Of a DNA stretch of 64,000 nucleotides, positions 40,003-48,704 are shown piece after piece (the first letter of the stretch is position 1; each line of letters begins with the position of its first letter). Made by a program: the position numbers and the translations under genes. Below the pieces are notes generated by a model. The model was not told where the DNA came from and ran no database searches. It saw only the letters and a list, made by a program, of their open reading frames with translations. The DNA comes from Kingella potus (GTDB lineage: Bacteria; Pseudomonadota; Gammaproteobacteria; Burkholderiales; Neisseriaceae), in NCBI RefSeq assembly GCF_900451175.1, contig NZ_UGJJ01000003.1, positions 124,001 through 188,000 of the forward strand, read 5' to 3'.

Positions 40003-40782
40003 TCAGACGACCGCCGTGCGCGGGATTTTGGCAAACAGACGGAAGAAGTTGTCTGTGGTAACGGCGGCGATGTTTTCTATACTGTCGCCGCGCAGTTCGG
40101 CAAGAAATGCGGCGGTGTGGCGTACAAAGGCCGGTTCGTTTGTTTTGCCGCGTTTGGGTACGGGCGCGAGAAAGGGTGCGTCGGTTTCCACCAGTATTCT
40201 GTCGGACGGAACATAGCGGGCGGCTTCCTGTATCTGCACGGCGTTTTTGAAGGTTACGATGCCGGAAAAGGAAATGTAGAAACCCAGATCGAGAGCGAGT
40301 TTGGCAACGCGGATGTCTTCGGTAAAGCAATGGATGACACCGGCGTGTGCTTTGTGTTCGCGCAGAAAACGCATGGTGTCGTCGGCGGCTTCGCGGGTAT
40401 GGATGATGAGCGGCAGGCCGCTACGGTTGGCAGCTTCGATATGGGTGGCGAAACGGCGGTGCTGCCAGGCCAAATCGCCTTTGCACCAGTGGTAGTCGAG
40501 GCCGGTTTCGCCGATGGCGGCCACTTTGGGCAGTGCGGCACGCTCGGTAAGCTCTTCCAAAGCAAATTCTTCATCATCCGGGTCGGCAGGGTGGACACCG
40601 ACGCTGGCATAGATGTGGCGGTGTTCCCGGGCGATGGCGTGTACTTCGTCGAAACTCTGGCGGCTGACGCTGACGGCCAACGCAAGGGCAACTTGGTTTT
40701 CGGCCATGTTGGCCAGCACTTCGGGCAGGCGGCCGGCCAGACTCTCATAATTGAGGTGGCAGTGGGAATCGATGAGCTGCAT
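40003..40782 (-). CDS. TatD-family metal-dependent hydrolase (YcfH-like)
   Basis: 259 residues from ATG 40782 (ATG 40800 is an alternative; neither has a clear SD). Amidohydrolase-like barrel with metal ligands IDSHCHLNYE, AIGETGLDYHW, PLIIHTREAADD, GVIHCFTED and LVETDAPFLAPVP. The family are 3'-5' DNases or related hydrolases. Third gene of the conserved holB-pilZ-tatD order, 83 bp after pilZ. The stop overlaps a DUS variant (TTCAGACGACCG). Confidence 0.9.
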   Translation of the reverse strand: MQLIDSHCHLNYESLAGRLPEVLANMAENQVALALAVSVSRQSFDEVHAIAREHRHIYASVGVHPADPDDEEFALEELTERAALPKVAAIGETGLDYHWCKGDLAWQHRRFATHIEAANRSGLPLIIHTREAADDTMRFLREHKAHAGVIHCFTEDIRVAKLALDLGFYISFSGIVTFKNAVQIQEAARYVPSDRILVETDAPFLAPVPKRGKTNEPAFVRHTAAFLAELRGDSIENIAAVTTDNFFRLFAKIPRTAVV

Positions 40783-40865
40783 AGTTGTCGGCGTTGGCAT
40801 AAAGGCCGTCTGAAAAGGAAGTCCGTATCCGTTTGCGGGATGCAGGCTGCGGGACGGCCCGCTGC

Positions 40866-41255
40866 CTACATGGTAAAAGTGGGGCGGTCGCTTTTCAGCG
40901 ATGTACCCAGTTGTTTTTCAATCAGGTTTTTGGCGGCAATGCAGATTTCGTCTTTGCCGAAAGCCACGCCGATGCCGCGCGGGCGCACGGGGGTGGAGCG
41001 GGCGGTGTTGAGCCAGCCGACGTTGGTGCGCAGGAATTTTTTCTCTTGGCTGTTGCCCAAGGAAAGGGCGAGCAAAACTTCGTCGCCGAGCGAGAATTTG
41101 TCTTCGGTGGTAACAAACAGGCCGCCATGCTCGAAGAAAGGGATGTAGCAATTGTAGAGCGATTGCAGATCGGGAATGTGCAGGTTGAGCATTTTCCCCG
41201 GAATGGGAACATTGGTCGGTTTGCTGAAATCAAAGTCTGTATTGGATTGTGCCAT
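40866..41255 (-). CDS. pilZ: PilZ-domain protein (type IV pilus assembly)
   Basis: 129 residues from ATG 41255. PilZ beta-barrel: SKPTNVPIPGKMLNLHI, LQSLYNCYIPFFEHGGLFV, DEVLLALSLGNSQEKKFLRT, GWLNTARSTPVRPRGIGVAF. The RxxxR/DxSxxG c-di-GMP motif is not seen, as in the pilus-type PilZ that acts with PilB and FimX-like partners rather than binding c-di-GMP. Needed for type IV pili, hence for DNA uptake of the DUS. It lies 10 bp after holB. Confidence 0.92.
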   Translation of the reverse strand: MAQSNTDFDFSKPTNVPIPGKMLNLHIPDLQSLYNCYIPFFEHGGLFVTTEDKFSLGDEVLLALSLGNSQEKKFLRTNVGWLNTARSTPVRPRGIGVAFGKDEICIAAKNLIEKQLGTSLKSDRPTFTM

Positions 41256-41265
41256 TTCGGTTTTC

Positions 41266-42243
41266 CTATTTGTTCTGCCAGAAGCGCAGATATTCGGTGA
41301 GTAGGGATTCGGCCTGCATTCTAACACTCAAGGTATGGTGTCCGTAAGGGACAAGGGCGTTGAGGCGGCTGCCGAATGCAAACAGGGCGGCAGGGTCGGT
41401 GCGCACGGCAACCGCCGCCGATTGCGCCGCAAAGACGGGATAATAGCGCGGCGGCATATTGCGTTGTGCCAATCCCACATCCAGCAGCCATTTCTGCATC
41501 CAGTCGAGAAACACGGCCAGCGGCAGCTTGTGCTTGTCGAATGCGGCGGAGTAGTCGAGGGCGGCAATGAGGCGCGGTGCGGCGAGAAATTGCAGCAGTT
41601 CGCCGCGCAACGCGGTCTGCTCCGCTTCTTCGTCGAAAAGCGGTGCGCCGCTATGGAAAGCGAGCAGTTCTTCGGCGTGCTGCGGGTGGTGCTGTCGGAC
41701 GTATTCCAAGGCGGCGGCGCGGCCGGGGGCAGGCAGCACGGTTTGGCGGCAGCGGCTTCTGATGGTGGGCAGCAGGCGGTCGCGCTCGTGCGACACCAGC
41801 AGGAAAACGACATTCTCAGGCGGCTCTTCGAGAATTTTCAGGAGGCCGTTGGCCGCCTGTGCGTTCATGGCTTCGGCAGGACGGATCAATACCACGCGCC
41901 GCCCGCCGCGCACGGAAGTAAGGCGGATGTGTTCGATCAGGCCGCGCACCGCATCAATTTTGATTTGCGGCAGTTTGCGGGCGGCGGTTTCGCCTTCGGC
42001 GGTTTCGGGCGCGAGTTCGTAAAAATCGGGGTGGCTGTTTTGCGCAAAGAGGTGGCACGAGGGACAGGTGCCGCAGAATCCGCCGTCTGCGCCCGGGTTT
42101 TCGCACAGCAGCAGTTGCGCCAGATGGCGGGCAAAGGCGGTTTTACCGGTATCGCGTTGGCCGCAAAACAGCATCGCGTGCGGCAGACGCTGCGGCTGCG
42201 CGGCAATCTGCCGCCATTCGGATTCGTGCCAGGGATAAATCAT
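41266..42243 (-). CDS. holB: DNA polymerase III subunit delta'
   Basis: 325 residues. AAA+ clamp-loader subunit: FCGQRDTGKTAFARHLAQLL (degenerate P-loop), a zinc-binding CENPGADGGFCGTCPSCHL, VRGLIEHIRLTSVRGGRRVVL, and the ALGxANALLKxLEEP-type NAQAANGLLKILEEPPENV. The sensor SRC motif occurs as TIRSRCR. It is the stator of the gamma complex that loads the beta clamp. First gene of holB-pilZ-tatD. Confidence 0.95.
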   Translation of the reverse strand: MIYPWHESEWRQIAAQPQRLPHAMLFCGQRDTGKTAFARHLAQLLLCENPGADGGFCGTCPSCHLFAQNSHPDFYELAPETAEGETAARKLPQIKIDAVRGLIEHIRLTSVRGGRRVVLIRPAEAMNAQAANGLLKILEEPPENVVFLLVSHERDRLLPTIRSRCRQTVLPAPGRAAALEYVRQHHPQHAEELLAFHSGAPLFDEEAEQTALRGELLQFLAAPRLIAALDYSAAFDKHKLPLAVFLDWMQKWLLDVGLAQRNMPPRYYPVFAAQSAAVAVRTDPAALFAFGSRLNALVPYGHHTLSVRMQAESLLTEYLRFWQNK

Positions 42244-42297
42244 GGTGCGCTCGCGGCGGGAAAAAACGGCGTATTATAGCGGCTTCGCGCCGCCGCA

Positions 42298-42353
42298 AAA
42301 CATATGAGGCCGTCTGAAACCACGTTACAGGTTTCAGACGGCCTCATATGTTT
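42298..42353 (-). terminator. 24-bp perfect DUS-cored hairpin after bfd
   Basis: Perfect 24-bp arms (42298-42321, 42330-42353) with an 8-nt loop. The core is the DUS pair and the outer AAACATATG bases also pair. It ends bfd on the minus strand. Confidence 0.85.
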
Positions 42354-42363
42354 TTCCGCAGAA

Positions 42364-42573
42364 TCAGTCGCTGACACGGATGGCCGGCGTGGCGGCTGCG
42401 GCCTGATGCGCGTTGTTGGCGGAGGTCAGGAAAGAGGAGGCCAAGTCGGTGCAGCAGCCGCAGCAGGTTGCGACACCCAGCTGCGACTGCAAATCCGCCA
42501 GCGTGGAAGCTCCGGCGGCTACGGTTTCTTTAATCTGATGGTCGGTAATCGCATTGCAGATGCAGACAAACAT
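42364..42573 (-). CDS. bfd: bacterioferritin-associated ferredoxin
   Basis: 69 residues. [2Fe-2S] motif Cys4-x-Cys6 (MFVCICNAIT) and Cys38-xx-Cys41 (ATCCGCC), the same numbering as known Bfd. It takes electrons (from an Fpr-type reductase; fpr is at 2109) to release iron from bacterioferritin. No bfr is adjacent. The upstream 189 bp (42574-42762) has an AT-rich promoter-like stretch on the minus strand; I could not identify a convincing Fur box. Confidence 0.93.
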   Translation of the reverse strand: MFVCICNAITDHQIKETVAAGASTLADLQSQLGVATCCGCCTDLASSFLTSANNAHQAAAATPAIRVSD

Positions 42574-42762
42574 GGCTGTTTCCTAATGATTAAAACGCAT
42601 TCTGTGAAATAGGATTAAATTGTGTTAGTGAATATAAATGGAAACGGTTAGTGTTGCAAGGGGGGAAATTGTAAAAACCGGGCGCAAATGTTTTCAGACG
42701 GCCAGTCTGCCCGAAGGCCGTCTGAAAAAACGGAAAAAAGAAACCGGAAATACCACAGGATG

Positions 42763-43155
42763 CTAACGGGCAAACAGCCGCGCCAGCCAAAGCCCCGCCG
42801 CCGTCAGGCACAGCGAGCCGGCAAGATGCAGCACGGCATTGAGGATGGCGGCGGCGTAGCGTTGCTGTTGCAGCAGGGCGACGGTTTCAAGCGAAAAGCC
42901 GGAAAAGGTGGTCAGGCTGCCGAGCAGGCCGGTTACGAACCACAGCTTCCAATACGGCGGCAGGTTCGGAAACAGTTCGGCCGCGCCTGCCGCCAGTCCG
43001 ATAAATAACGCGCCTGCCCAGTTGGCCGCCAGCGTTGCATAAGGCACGGGCTGTGCGGCTGAGGCAAACCACAGGCCGAGCAGCCAGCGGGCGGACGCTC
43101 CGCACACCGCGCCGCAGGCCACAGACAGAAAAGCGGGAAAAAACGGCGCGTTCAC
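42763..43155 (-). CDS. crcB: fluoride channel FluC (CrcB family)
   Basis: 130 residues with four helices and the family signatures: CGAVCGASARWLLG (GxxxGAxxRY), YATLAANWAGALFIG (GTLxxNxxG), and TGLLGSLTTFSGFSLE (GxxGxxTTFSTF). A dual-topology dimer exporting fluoride. The start is GTG at 43155, whose GTGA overlaps the TGA stop of the upstream permease gene by 4 bp, so the two are translationally coupled. No fluoride riboswitch was recognised upstream. Confidence 0.92.
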   Translation of the reverse strand: MNAPFFPAFLSVACGAVCGASARWLLGLWFASAAQPVPYATLAANWAGALFIGLAAGAAELFPNLPPYWKLWFVTGLLGSLTTFSGFSLETVALLQQQRYAAAILNAVLHLAGSLCLTAAGLWLARLFAR

Positions 43156-43856
43156 GGCTGGTTTTCAGACGGCCAGATGCTGTTGCGGCGGCGCAGGTAG
43201 TGCGCGTCGTCGAAAGAGGCCAGCAGATGCGGCTTGAAGGCGACGAACACGGCGGCAAAAAGTCCGGTCAGAAACGCTTCGCCCCATCCCAAAAGGAAAA
43301 ACACGGGAAACGACCGCCGCCACAAATCCGCAGCGGCAAACGTTTCGGTGTGCGCAAGCAGGGCGACGGCTGCCGCTCCGGCCGCCAGCATACCCAGCGC
43401 GGCGGCAAAAAAGCCGTTGATGAAGATATAGAGAAACAGATTGGGCGGCAGAAAACGGCGCACGGCATATTTCAGCGTTTCGGCCACAGCAGCCGCAGGC
43501 AGCACCGCAAACAACACGTCCAGCGGCCAAACCGCCAAACCGCCCTGCCCCGCCGACAGCAACAGATGCAGCGGCATAAACAGCGCGGCAAGCCACAGCA
43601 CCGCAGGCGCGCCTATCATCAGGCAGCCGAGCGGCACGCCGAGCAGATGGTAGCGCAAACCGCCCGTCAGGCCGCCGTCGGCTCCCGCGTCCAGCGACCA
43701 GAACGCGGCAAAAAAGCAAAGCAGCACGCCGCAAGCCTGCGGCCTGGCCCGCAGCGATGCCAGCGCGGGTTTGGCGCAGGCGGCCAGCAGGATCAGCAGC
43801 ACGGCGCAGGCGGCGGTATGCAGCGCGGGCGCAAACCATTCTGTGCGAAAGTCCAT
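43152..43856 (-). CDS. CbiM-like energy-coupling factor transporter permease
   Basis: 234 residues from ATG 43856, with about six hydrophobic helices. The CbiM-family pattern is visible: RYHLLGVPLGCLMIGAPAVLW, AGQGGLAVWPLDVLFAVLPA, and GWGEAFLTGLFAAVFVAFKP near the end. CbiM proteins bring in cobalt or nickel with CbiO/CbiQ. The N terminus lacks the MHIMEG-type metal-binding start (here MDFRTEWFAP) and no ATPase is adjacent, so the metal and energy source are unknown. Coupled to crcB by GTGA overlap. The C terminus (IWPSENQP) derives from DUS sequence. Confidence 0.75.
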   Translation of the reverse strand: MDFRTEWFAPALHTAACAVLLILLAACAKPALASLRARPQACGVLLCFFAAFWSLDAGADGGLTGGLRYHLLGVPLGCLMIGAPAVLWLAALFMPLHLLLSAGQGGLAVWPLDVLFAVLPAAAVAETLKYAVRRFLPPNLFLYIFINGFFAAALGMLAAGAAAVALLAHTETFAAADLWRRSFPVFFLLGWGEAFLTGLFAAVFVAFKPHLLASFDDAHYLRRRNSIWPSENQP

Positions 43857-43976
43857 AATTATTCGGTGTTTCCGGTAAAGCGGCGCATTATAGACCAAAC
43901 GCGGCAAAGTTTCTGTCAGCGTCAAAATAAGTTAAAATGCCGCCCGTTTGCTTAACAGTTACGGAACGTCGGACAC

Positions 43977-46900
43977 ATGTTTTGGTTCACACTCTGCCTC
44001 ATCCTGACGGCCGCCATCGCCGCATTATGCGTCTGGCGGCTGTATCTCGACCGGGGCTGGCGGCGCGACCTGCGCTATTTCAACCGCCACGGTAAAAACA
44101 GGCCGTCTGAAAACCGCGAAACACAAGATGCCGCCAAACCGCTCTCCGGCGCGAAACCCAACTTCAACAGCAGCCGCGCCGAAACGCGCGAAGCCGACGA
44201 AAGCCGCGCCGTATACGAGCGCACGGTAGAAAAACTGCGCGAACTCTCCCCGAAACGCTACCGCCGCCTCAAGCCCGAAATCCCTCCCGGCCACCACCAC
44301 GACAGCCTGCCGATTTTTTCCGTGCAGCCGCAGCAAACGTCCGAAACGCAACAAGAAACCCAACAAAACGGGGAACACGGTTTTCAGACGGCCTCCGACA
44401 CGTCGGCAGACGCGCCCGCCCCTCCGCCCGAAATCATCACCGAAGACGAAATCAACCGCAGCAGACGCAAAACCGTACAGGAAATCCTCGAAGAAGAATA
44501 CGCACGCATCCGCGAAAGCGAAGCGGCGGCAGCGGAGAAAGAAAGCGGCAACGATGGTGCAGCCGCCGAAACGCCGCATCCGCCCGCTCCCGACGCACCG
44601 GTTATCAAGCCCGACGAAATCGTCCGCTTCAAACGCAAAACCGTGCAGGAAATCCTCGAAGAAGAAAACGCCCTCATCCGCGAAAGCGAAGCGGCGGAAA
44701 AAAATGCCGAAGCCCAAGACCCGCCGCCGCAGCCGCCTCCTCCCGACGCGCCGGTCATCACCGATACCGAACTCGGCCGCTTCAAACGCGAGCCGGTAGA
44801 ATCGCTTATCGAAAAAACCGGCAGCGAACCCGAATCCGAACGCAAGCCCGCGCCCGATGCCGAAGTCATCACACCCGAAGAACTGCGCCGCGCACAAAGC
44901 ATCCGGCATAACCGCCCCGCCGCCGTCCGGGCAGAGATTTCTCCCGACGAATCCTCTCTGGCCGGCGTACGCGAACGCGCCGCCCTGCGCCGCATCGAAC
45001 GCGACAACCGCATTTTTTCAGACGGCCTCCCCACTCCGCCGCCGTCTGTGGCGGCAACGCCCGAATCCGGCGGCACGGAACAGGCCGCACCCGTGCAGGT
45101 TATCGGCGAAGGCGACATCCGCAGCAATCTGCTGCGCCAGCAAACCAGACGCCGCCGCCTGTCCGCCGCCGCTCTGCAAAACACGCCGCCGCACACCATT
45201 GCCGAAGCGGAAGTCCGCGCCAATCTGGCCGGACGCGACACTCCCGCCGCCCGCCGCCTGCGCCGCGTCAGCACCGTCGAAAACGCAAGCGTCCTGCCCG
45301 CTGCCGCGCCGGTGTCCGCCTACGGCGGCGAAGTGGTGAAAACGCCGCCCGAAAGCCGCAGCCTCAACCCGAGAGCCGCCCTGCCCCGCCGCAGCCGGGC
45401 CGTGTTCCGTCCGCGCCTCGCCGCCGACGTGCCGCCGCCAGACGCTACCGTGGTCGAGCCGCCCGCCGTCCCCGATACGCCGCCGCTCGCCGTGGATGTC
45501 CCCCCGCCCGCAGCCCTTGCCTTTTCCGCCGAGCTGCTGCCGCCGCAGGATGGGGAAATGCCGTCTGAAAACCCTTATGACGACCTTGCCGCCGCTTTTG
45601 CCGCCGTATCGGAAAATGAAGAGAAAATAAGGCCGGAAGAGGAAACCGGCGGCTGGGCAGACACAGAGTGGAGCGAACCCGAATGGCCGTCTGAAAATCC
45701 GCAGGACGGCAATACGGACGACGCACCCGATCCCTATGCCTACGACAGCGGCCAACTGCCCGACTTCCCCGTCGAACTCGACGAAGAAGGCCGCTACCCC
45801 CTACCCGACACCGGCCTGCTGCTGGCAGCCAGCCACAATCCGGAAGCCGAGCAGTCCGAAGAAGAGCTGCTGGAAAACAGCATCACCATTGAAGAAAAGC
45901 TGGCCGAGTTCCGCGTCAAAGTCAAAGTGCTCGAATCCTACGCCGGCCCCGTGATTACCCGCTACGAAATCGAACCCGATGTCGGCGTGCGCGGCAATGC
46001 AGTAATGAATCTGGAAAAAGACCTCGCCCGCTCGCTGGGCGTGGCCTCCATCCGCGTCGTCGAAACCATCCCCGGCAAAACCTGCATGGGCTTGGAGCTG
46101 CCCAACCCGAAACGGCAGATGATCCGCCTGAGCGAAATCTTCGATTCGCCCGCTTTCGCCCGATCCGAATCCAAGCTCACCCTCGCGCTGGGACACGACA
46201 TTACCGGCAATCCCGTTGTAACCGACCTTGCCCGCGCGCCCCATCTCTTAGTGGCCGGCACCACCGGTTCGGGCAAATCCGTCGGCGTGAACGCCATGAT
46301 CCTGTCCATGCTGTTCAAAGCCCGCCCGGAAGACGTGCGCATGATCATGATCGATCCGAAAATGCTCGAGCTTTCCATCTACGAAGGCATACCCCACCTG
46401 CTCGCCCCCGTCGTTACCGATATGCGGCTGGCGGCCAACGCCCTTGCCTGGTGCGTCAACGAAATGGAAAAACGCTACCGCCTGATGAGCCATCTGGGCG
46501 TGCGCAACCTTGCCGGCTACAACCAGAAAATCCGTGAAGAATCCCGGATGGGGCGCAAAATCGGCAACCCTTTCAGCCTCACGCCCGATAATCCCGAGCC
46601 GCTGGAAAAGCTGCCTTTCATTGTTGTTATCGTTGACGAATTTGCCGACCTGATGATGACTGCCGGCAAAAAAATCGAAGAACTCATCGCCCGCATCACC
46701 CAAAAAGCACGGGCGGCGGGCATCCACCTCATCCTTGCCACCCAACGCCCGAGCGTCGATGTGATTACCGGCCTCATCAAAGCCAATATCCCCACACGCA
46801 TCGCCTTTCAGGTATCGAGCAAAATCGACAGCCGCACCATCCTCGACCAAATGGGCGCGGAAAACCTGCTCGGCCAGGGCGATATGCTCTTCCTGCCGCC

Positions 46901-47288
46901 CGGCACCGGCTATCCGCAGCGCGTACACGGCGCGTTTGCCTCCGATGCCGAAGTACACGGCGTAGTCGAATACCTCAAACAATTCGGCGACCCCGACTAC
47001 ACCGAAGACATCCTGACCGGCGGCACCGGCAGCGACGATATATTCAGCAACGCCAACGAAGGCCGCAGCAACGAAGGCGACAGCGACCCGCTCTACGACC
47101 AGGCCGTCGCCTGCGTCATCAAAACCGGCAAGGCCACCACCTCATCCGTGCAGCGGTCCCTCAGAATCGGCTACAACCGCGCCGCCAACCTTGTCGAGCA
47201 GATGGAAGCCGACGGCATCATTTCCGCCCCCGACGCGGCCGGAAAGCGCACCGTCCTCGCCCGCGACGACGGCCGTTTCGACGGATAG
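43977..47288 (+). CDS. ftsK: DNA translocase FtsK (single-TM, long-linker type)
   Basis: 1103 residues. One N-terminal helix (FWFTLCLILTAAIAALCVW) instead of four, then a Pro/Glu-rich linker to about residue 630. The motor follows: Walker A AGTTGSGKSVGVNA (about 760), Walker B IVVIVDEFADLMM, ATQRPSVDVITGLIKANIP. The C-terminal gamma winged helix (DPLYDQAVACVIKTGKATTS...SLRIGYNRAANLVEQ) reads KOPS and activates XerD. The linker carries a degenerate repeated motif (VIxxxEIxRxxRxxV) about six times and five in-frame DUS or near-DUS. It pumps chromosome termini at division. Confidence 0.93.
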   Translation: MFWFTLCLILTAAIAALCVWRLYLDRGWRRDLRYFNRHGKNRPSENRETQDAAKPLSGAKPNFNSSRAETREADESRAVYERTVEKLRELSPKRYRRLKPEIPPGHHHDSLPIFSVQPQQTSETQQETQQNGEHGFQTASDTSADAPAPPPEIITEDEINRSRRKTVQEILEEEYARIRESEAAAAEKESGNDGAAAETPHPPAPDAPVIKPDEIVRFKRKTVQEILEEENALIRESEAAEKNAEAQDPPPQPPPPDAPVITDTELGRFKREPVESLIEKTGSEPESERKPAPDAEVITPEELRRAQSIRHNRPAAVRAEISPDESSLAGVRERAALRRIERDNRIFSDGLPTPPPSVAATPESGGTEQAAPVQVIGEGDIRSNLLRQQTRRRRLSAAALQNTPPHTIAEAEVRANLAGRDTPAARRLRRVSTVENASVLPAAAPVSAYGGEVVKTPPESRSLNPRAALPRRSRAVFRPRLAADVPPPDATVVEPPAVPDTPPLAVDVPPPAALAFSAELLPPQDGEMPSENPYDDLAAAFAAVSENEEKIRPEEETGGWADTEWSEPEWPSENPQDGNTDDAPDPYAYDSGQLPDFPVELDEEGRYPLPDTGLLLAASHNPEAEQSEEELLENSITIEEKLAEFRVKVKVLESYAGPVITRYEIEPDVGVRGNAVMNLEKDLARSLGVASIRVVETIPGKTCMGLELPNPKRQMIRLSEIFDSPAFARSESKLTLALGHDITGNPVVTDLARAPHLLVAGTTGSGKSVGVNAMILSMLFKARPEDVRMIMIDPKMLELSIYEGIPHLLAPVVTDMRLAANALAWCVNEMEKRYRLMSHLGVRNLAGYNQKIREESRMGRKIGNPFSLTPDNPEPLEKLPFIVVIVDEFADLMMTAGKKIEELIARITQKARAAGIHLILATQRPSVDVITGLIKANIPTRIAFQVSSKIDSRTILDQMGAENLLGQGDMLFLPPGTGYPQRVHGAFASDAEVHGVVEYLKQFGDPDYTEDILTGGTGSDDIFSNANEGRSNEGDSDPLYDQAVACVIKTGKATTSSVQRSLRIGYNRAANLVEQMEADGIISAPDAAGKRTVLARDDGRFDG

Positions 47289-47340
47289 GCCGTCTGAAAA
47301 ACAATATCCGCCGCGTGCAGGCTGTCCTGCCGAATCTCCC

Positions 47341-47530
47341 GTAGGGTGTGTCGCCCTAAGGCGACGCACGCGCCCTATGCCACAAAGCAAAGGCCGTCTG
47401 AAAACGAAAACGGCATTTGGGCTGTGCCGAATCCGTGCTTTCAGACGGCCTCTTTTCCGTTTTTCCAATCGGCATACAAATGTTCCACCAATCTCCCAAA
47501 CCGCGTGCGTGGCAGAGCCACACACCCTAC
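47341..47530. repeat. TIR-bounded element, copy 3 (MITE-like)
   Basis: GTAGGGTGTGTCGC at the left end (47341-47372). Its inverted copy at 47502-47530 ends CACACCCTAC. 190 bp with an internal DUS pair (47389 and 47439 regions). The element fills most of the 378-bp gap between ftsK and the next gene. The rest is a DUS after ftsK and a promoter-like TTACAAT at 47633-47639. Confidence 0.75.
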
Positions 47531-47666
47531 TGAACGGCAGAGGCCGTCTGAAAACACCACTCCGGTACAGCCCGAAACGCTGCCAACAGGTTTTTCAGAC
47601 GGTATCAAACTGAAAACGCCCCGTCGTGCGGTTACAATGCCGCCTTTTCCCCGCGCCGCATCCGCC

Positions 47667-48704
47667 ATGACCCGACAAGCCTTTATCCTCAGCGACAGCG
47701 AATTTCCCGCCGGCGGCAAACCGTTTGCCCTGCTCTCCCCCAACCCCACCCGCGAACACCACTACACCGCCCAAACCGAGCAGCGGCAGTATGCGCACAA
47801 TCCGCACGTTGCGCCGCAAAACCAAAACGTCTACCGTTTGGACACCGCCCTGTTTTCCGCAGAAAAACACAGGCAGCAGCGTGCCGAAAGCGTCAATATC
47901 AACGGCAACCTGGCAGCGCAAAACCTCTACACGCTGACCCGCGCCGCCCGTGCTTCCGAGCAATACAATCTCGAAAGCTGGTTCAACCGCCACGAAAGCG
48001 GCTACGAAGACGCGTGCGGGATACTGCGCCGCTGCGCGGCAGACGGGAAAACCGGCTCTGCGGCAAAAGCCCCTGACGTGCTGTGGCGTATCCTGCGGCT
48101 GAAATTCCTCGGCATCCTGCGCAACCCGCACAACCATGCCGACCCTTTCGTGCGCCGCCTGCACCGCGCCCTGCAAACGTACCTGCCCGAAGCCGGTTTC
48201 GAGTTTGTCCGCCTCATCAGCCGCCGCAATCCCGACCGCATCGAATCGATTATGCACGGCTTCGGCTTTTCCTTTCTCGACTATGTAAACTGGCTCGCGG
48301 GGCTGTATGGAATGTTGAGCGAAGGCGTGATGCAGCCCTCGCTGTTCGAGCGTATGTTCCGCGCCGCCTTCGCCGATACCGGCGCGGTACGCATCGAGCT
48401 GTGCCGCTATCCGCAGGGTGGCGAATGCCTGTTTTCCGACCGCAGTTTCTGTGTAGAAACCACGCAGCAGCGGGTAAGCATCGGTGTCGGCATTGCCGCC
48501 GATATGTTTGCTGTCGTCCGCATCCGCCACAGCCGCTGGCGCGGGCTGAAACACTCTTTCCACCTATCCGCCCCGCCGCTGCACGGCACGGTGTACATTA
48601 CCGAAGGCAGCCACGCGCGCAGACAGGCATTCAACCGCCTGTGCGTCGCCCAAGCACACGGAGCGGTATTCGGCAGAAGCCCGAAGCCGGAGGATTATCT
48701 GTAA
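47667..48704 (+). CDS. conserved hypothetical protein, 345 residues
   Basis: ATG 47667, chosen because a -10-like TTACAAT lies about 30 bp upstream and no homologous-looking sequence precedes it. I do not recognise a catalytic motif. The layout (HNPHVAPQNQNVYRLDTALF, then SVNINGNLAAQNLYTL, then NLESWFNRHESGYED) loosely recalls DUF4238-type proteins, with a C-terminal beta-rich half (RVSIGVGIAADMFAVVRIRH). Cytosolic by composition. A candidate accessory or defence gene only by analogy with DUF4238 contexts; low certainty. Confidence 0.6.
   Translation: MTRQAFILSDSEFPAGGKPFALLSPNPTREHHYTAQTEQRQYAHNPHVAPQNQNVYRLDTALFSAEKHRQQRAESVNINGNLAAQNLYTLTRAARASEQYNLESWFNRHESGYEDACGILRRCAADGKTGSAAKAPDVLWRILRLKFLGILRNPHNHADPFVRRLHRALQTYLPEAGFEFVRLISRRNPDRIESIMHGFGFSFLDYVNWLAGLYGMLSEGVMQPSLFERMFRAAFADTGAVRIELCRYPQGGECLFSDRSFCVETTQQRVSIGVGIAADMFAVVRIRHSRWRGLKHSFHLSAPPLHGTVYITEGSHARRQAFNRLCVAQAHGAVFGRSPKPEDYL

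Noticed and set aside
42574..42762. Fur box upstream of bfd
   Set aside because: The AT-rich stretch has no convincing GATAAT-type symmetric repeat.
42763..43155. Fluoride riboswitch for crcB
   Set aside because: crcB starts by GTGA overlap with the upstream permease gene, and no crcB-motif pseudoknot was recognised ahead of the pair.
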